Origin: Gracilibacillus alcaliphilus
GTDB lineage: Bacteria > Bacillota > Bacilli > Bacillales > Amphibacillaceae
NCBI RefSeq assembly: GCF_016909015.1
Contig: NZ_JAFBFA010000031.1
Span: 4,872-68,871, forward strand
Direction: 5' to 3'
Length of the DNA stretch: 64,000 nt
In this document: piece after piece, positions 60,397 to 64,000 of the stretch
Position numbering within the stretch: the first letter of the stretch is position 1
Layout: every line of letters begins with the position of its first letter
Program-made: the position numbers and the translations under genes
The notes under the pieces: generated by a model
Seen by the model: only the letters and a program-made list of their open reading frames with translations
The model's database searches: none
Told to the model about the DNA's origin: nothing

Positions 60397-62865
60397 ATGG
60401 TGGATCATAATCGTCCACAAGTTCAAGAAATAAATATAGGACAAGAAATGCGTACATCGTTTTTAGACTATGCTATGAGTGTTATTGTTTCTCGTGCCTT
60501 ACCAGATGTACGTGACGGTATGAAACCAGTACACAGAAGGATTTTATATGCCCTGAATGATCAAGGGATGCATGCAGATAAGGCATATAAGAAATCAGCT
60601 CGTATCGTTGGGGATGTTATTGGTAAGTATCACCCTCATGGTGATTCAGCTGTGTACGATGCCATGGTGCGGATGGCACAGGATTTCAGTTACCGTTACA
60701 TGCTGGTAGACGGTCACGGGAACTTTGGTTCTGTCGATGGTGACCCGCCAGCAGCTATGCGTTATACCGAGGCAAGGATGTCGAAAATTTCGATGGAAAT
60801 GCTCCGGGATATTCAGAAAGATACGATCGATTATATGGATAACTATGATGGATCCGAGCGGGAGCCAAAAGTATTACCGGCAAAGTTCCCGAATCTATTA
60901 GTAAATGGAGCTTCCGGGATTGCGGTAGGTATGGCGACAAATATCCCGCCTCATCATTTAGGTGAGACAATTGATGCTATCTTGGCATTGAGCCACCAGC
61001 CTGACATTGAAATTCACGAATTAATGGATGAATATATTCAAGGCCCGGATTTCCCTACGGCAGGGCAAATTCTAGGCAGAAGTGGTATTCGAAAGGCGTA
61101 TGAGACTGGGAAAGGCTCGATTACCATCCGTGCTAAGACAGAGATTGAGGAACAAGCCAATGGTAAGGCTAGAATTCTTGTTTCCGAGATTCCTTATCAG
61201 GTCAATAAAGCAAAGTTGATTGAGAAGATTGCTGAATTGGCACGAGATAAACGTATTGACGGTATTACTGACTTACGTGATGAATCGGATCGTAACGGGA
61301 TGCGGATTGTGATTGAATTACGTCGGGATGCTAATCCGAATGTAGTATTAAATAATCTGTATAAGCATACATCTCTGCAGACCTCTTTCGGGATTAATAT
61401 GCTGGCATTAGTAGATGGACAGCCGAAGGTATTAAACCTCAAACAGTGCTTAGAGCACTACTTAAATCACCAGAAGGAGATCATTATCCGTCGTACACAA
61501 TATGATTTGAATAAGGCAGAGGCAAGAGCCCATATTTTAGAAGGGTTACGTGTGGCATTAGATCATATTGATGCTATCATTACGCTTATCCGTCAGTCAC
61601 AGACAACAGATATTGCCCGTGACGGTTTAATGACGCAATTCAATCTATCAGAGAAACAGGCACAGGCCATTTTAGATATGCGTTTACAGCGTTTGACCGG
61701 TTTGGAACGTGAAAAAATTGAGGAAGAATACAAACAAATTATGGCGCTGATCGATGAATTGAAGGAAATTTTAGCGAATGAAGAGAAAATTCTCGAGATC
61801 ATTCGTGAAGAACTTACTGAAATCAAGGAAAAATATAGTGATGAGCGTCGTACCGAAATTATGACAAGCGGTATTGACTTAATTGAAAATGAAGATTTAA
61901 TTCCGGAAGAGAACATTGTAGTATCTGTTACACATCGCGGTTATATCAAGCGTCTGCCTGCATCTACTTACCGTGCACAGCGCCGCGGCGGCCGGGGTAT
62001 ACAGGGAATGGGAACAAATGAGGATGATTTCATCGAACATCTAGTTTCTTGTTCAACGCATGATACTGTCCTTTTCTTCTCTAATAAAGGAAAAGTATAT
62101 CGCTCAAAAGGGTACGAAATTCCAGAATTCAACCGTACTGCCAAGGGAATTCCGATTATTAATCTATTAGAAGTGGAGCAAGGGGAATGGATTAATGCCG
62201 TTATTCCTGTCAGTGAATACCATGAAGATTGGTATCTCACCTTTACAACAAAATATGGTATTGCGAAGCGTACAGCATTATCGCAGTTTACGAATATCCG
62301 TAAAGGCGGCTTGATTGCTTTGCATTTACGGGATAATGATGAATTAATCTCTGTGCGTCTGACAGATGGTACTAAGGATATCTTGATTGGGACGAAGAAT
62401 GGTTATGTCATTCGCTTTGAAGAGGATCAGATTCGTTCTATGGGACGTACAGCAGCAGGTGTGAAGGGGATTTCCTTGCGGGACGATGATGAAGTCGTAT
62501 CGATGGAAATTATTGAAGAATCACAGCACGTCTTAAACGTAACAGAGAATGGCTATGGAAAACGAACACCAGTGGAAGATTATCGCCGAACTAATCGTGG
62601 CGGTAAAGGTATTTTTACATGTAATATTACAGAGAAAACAGGTTCGGTTGTTGCTGTCAAAGTTGTAACAGATGAAGAGGATATTATGATTATGACGGTT
62701 TCTGGTGTACTGATTCGAATGCAGGTAGAAGGTATCTCTATTACAGGTAGAAATACACAAGGTGTCCGGCTCATTCGTTTGCAAGAGGATGAGAAGGTGG
62801 CAACTGTAGCTAAAGTGGACAGTGAAGAAGAAATAGAAGAACACGAGGAAGAAGAAACAGAATAA
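60397..62865 (+). CDS. gyrA: DNA gyrase subunit A
   Basis: An 822-residue subunit. Catalytic tyrosine Y123 (MRYTEARM), quinolone-region residues S84 and A85 in HGDSAVYD (serine 84 is the usual susceptible residue), and six C-terminal beta-pinwheel blades including the GyrA-box RRGGRG. The C-terminus is acidic. AGGAGG precedes the start, 81 bases after gyrB. Confidence 0.98.
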   Translation: MVDHNRPQVQEINIGQEMRTSFLDYAMSVIVSRALPDVRDGMKPVHRRILYALNDQGMHADKAYKKSARIVGDVIGKYHPHGDSAVYDAMVRMAQDFSYRYMLVDGHGNFGSVDGDPPAAMRYTEARMSKISMEMLRDIQKDTIDYMDNYDGSEREPKVLPAKFPNLLVNGASGIAVGMATNIPPHHLGETIDAILALSHQPDIEIHELMDEYIQGPDFPTAGQILGRSGIRKAYETGKGSITIRAKTEIEEQANGKARILVSEIPYQVNKAKLIEKIAELARDKRIDGITDLRDESDRNGMRIVIELRRDANPNVVLNNLYKHTSLQTSFGINMLALVDGQPKVLNLKQCLEHYLNHQKEIIIRRTQYDLNKAEARAHILEGLRVALDHIDAIITLIRQSQTTDIARDGLMTQFNLSEKQAQAILDMRLQRLTGLEREKIEEEYKQIMALIDELKEILANEEKILEIIREELTEIKEKYSDERRTEIMTSGIDLIENEDLIPEENIVVSVTHRGYIKRLPASTYRAQRRGGRGIQGMGTNEDDFIEHLVSCSTHDTVLFFSNKGKVYRSKGYEIPEFNRTAKGIPIINLLEVEQGEWINAVIPVSEYHEDWYLTFTTKYGIAKRTALSQFTNIRKGGLIALHLRDNDELISVRLTDGTKDILIGTKNGYVIRFEEDQIRSMGRTAAGVKGISLRDDDEVVSMEIIEESQHVLNVTENGYGKRTPVEDYRRTNRGGKGIFTCNITEKTGSVVAVKVVTDEEDIMIMTVSGVLIRMQVEGISITGRNTQGVRLIRLQEDEKVATVAKVDSEEEIEEHEEEETE

Positions 62866-62989
62866 AGCAGAACTTGCCAGGTTGCCCGTTTCCGTTCTCT
62901 CCGCTTCAGCCTTTTGGCAAACAGCGAAATCCTGAAGCGCGAGTCTACAGATGACTGCACCGAAATAAAATCCATTAGGGGGGAGCATT

Positions 62990-64000
62990 TTGCTGGTACA
63001 TCCCAATCAACTGCAAGCTGGTTGCGTGATGATCAAATCTGTTCATGGATTAACTAATCACCCAATTATTGAACAGAAAACGGTCATTTCAGAAAAACAT
63101 ATTAAAGTATTGCAGCACTTTGATATTGACGTGGTGGAAGTAGCAGATAAACTGGCTTCAGGAAAACCATTTGTTCCAAAGCAACACTTACGCCGTCAAC
63201 CAGCAAACAAGCCTAAATCGCTCAGTTTTGCCGGTTTGTATATGGAAACAGTGGAAGAATATAAGGCCTTGTTTCAGGGGTGGCAGGGCGGTATAGCAAT
63301 GGATATACCTAAGGTTCGGAATGTATTAACCCCATTGTGGAAATATGTAGCACAAAAAAACTTGGATATTTTAGCCTTAACCGAATTTTCCACTAAACAG
63401 GACTATATCTATCATCATGGCGTAAGTGTAGCTATTCTGGCCGCTTATTTGAGTCAGCGCTTAGGTTATCAGCGATCTGCTTTTCAAATAGGTGTCGCTG
63501 GTCTTGTAATGGACAGCGGGATGGCGAGGCTGAATAATCCATGGTTTACTAAAGGAGAGCCGTTGAGCAAGGTGCAGTATAACGCTATTAAGGAACATCC
63601 CGTCTTATCTTACAGGATGATCGAAAATCAGTCGTTTATGTCATCGGAAATGAAATTGGCAATTGTCCAGCACCATGAACGTCTAGATGGGAGCGGCTAT
63701 CCGACAGGTGTCAAAGGAAAGATGGTCCATCCGATCTCACAAATACTGGCAATTGCAGATATATACCATGCCATGACCGTAGATCGTGCCTACCAAGAGA
63801 AACAATCACCATTTCAGGTATTGGATGAAATCATTCAAATGCAGTATCATCAGCTCGATTTTAAGGTGGTACAGGCTTTTATCAGCTTATTTACAAGCCA
63901 GCTGAGAGGTAAGCAGGTTATGCTTTCTAATGAGGAACAGGCGGAAATTGTGTATTTCCAACCTACTGCACCATCGAGGCCGCTTGTCCGACTGATAAAT
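62990..64000 (+). CDS. Degenerate HD-GYP domain protein (partial, runs off the window)
   Basis: At least 337 codons from a TTG start preceded by GGGGGGAG. After an N-terminal region of about 120 residues comes an HD-GYP-like domain: YHHGVSVAILAAYL (first helix), GLVMDSGMARL where HD is replaced by MD, then HHERLDGSGYP with the GYP motif, and ADIYHAMTVDRAY in place of YDAMT. Loss of the HD histidine suggests reduced or no c-di-GMP hydrolysis. It takes the place after gyrA held by yaaC in B. subtilis. Confidence 0.85.
   Translation, partial: MLVHPNQLQAGCVMIKSVHGLTNHPIIEQKTVISEKHIKVLQHFDIDVVEVADKLASGKPFVPKQHLRRQPANKPKSLSFAGLYMETVEEYKALFQGWQGGIAMDIPKVRNVLTPLWKYVAQKNLDILALTEFSTKQDYIYHHGVSVAILAAYLSQRLGYQRSAFQIGVAGLVMDSGMARLNNPWFTKGEPLSKVQYNAIKEHPVLSYRMIENQSFMSSEMKLAIVQHHERLDGSGYPTGVKGKMVHPISQILAIADIYHAMTVDRAYQEKQSPFQVLDEIIQMQYHQLDFKVVQAFISLFTSQLRGKQVMLSNEEQAEIVYFQPTAPSRPLVRLIN

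Overview
The window is the replication-origin region of a low-GC, spore-former-type member of the Bacillaceae. Gene order (walRKHIJ-htrA, purA, dnaC, rplI-gdpP-yybS, rpsR-ssb-rpsF, ychF, parB-parA, noc, rsmG-mnmG-mnmE, jag-spoIIIJ-rnpA-rpmH | oriC | dnaA-dnaN-yaaA-recF-remB-gyrB-gyrA) is the classic Bacillus arrangement. The dispersed intergenic repeats and accessory genes look to me most like halotolerant genera such as Gracilibacillus, Oceanobacillus or Virgibacillus. The genus is inference only.

Origin and strand bias: oriC is bipartite, with DnaA-box clusters at about 53.17-53.49 kb and 54.92-55.08 kb flanking dnaA. The second part has the unwinding module (two boxes, a GC step, DnaA-trios, an AT-rich DUE). 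Nearly all genes left of oriC are on the minus strand and all to the right are on the plus strand, so they run with the replication forks. The few head-on genes are accessory, small or broken: the HTH/WYL regulator fragment at 18.35 kb, a resolvase remnant at 19.23 kb, a small membrane protein at 23.03 kb, a HAD hydrolase at 29.97 kb and an ABC-permease fragment at 49.03 kb.

Region by region. 0-6.3 kb: a carbohydrate operon (binding lipoprotein, two permeases, YesL-like protein, ThuA-like protein, Gfo/Idh/MocA oxidoreductase) behind a promoter embedded in palindromes, with a cre-like site. 6.7-16.9 kb: manA, a DnaA-box cluster, htrA, the walRKHIJ cell-wall regulon operon and an M23/LysM/G5 cell-wall hydrolase. 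17.1-19.5 kb: a decayed mobile segment bracketed by inverted repeats. 19.5-24.8 kb: adenine deaminase, purine permease and purA, with two PurR-type operators. 24.9-34.6 kb: dnaC, rplI, gdpP, yybS, a HAD phosphatase, serA, a NUDIX hydrolase, and rpsF-ssb-rpsR with a probable autoregulatory leader. 34.8-45.8 kb: ychF, a DUF951 protein, two membrane proteins, parB-parA, noc and rsmG-mnmG-mnmE, with three parS sites. 45.8-50.7 kb: an insertion between mnmE and jag carrying a GH3 beta-glucosidase, two broken ABC-importer genes and a sugar O-acetyltransferase, flanked by two related DnaA-box segments. 50.8-64 kb: jag-spoIIIJ-rnpA-rpmH, oriC, dnaA through gyrA, and a partial degenerate HD-GYP protein.

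No rRNA, tRNA or CRISPR array was seen. The most unusual features are the interrupted mnmE-jag junction, a perfect parS inside the parB terminator hairpin, a short inverted-repeat (MITE-like) family of which one copy supplies the end of yaaA, further dispersed structured repeats, and a ThuA/ThuB-like glycoside operon without its own ATPase.
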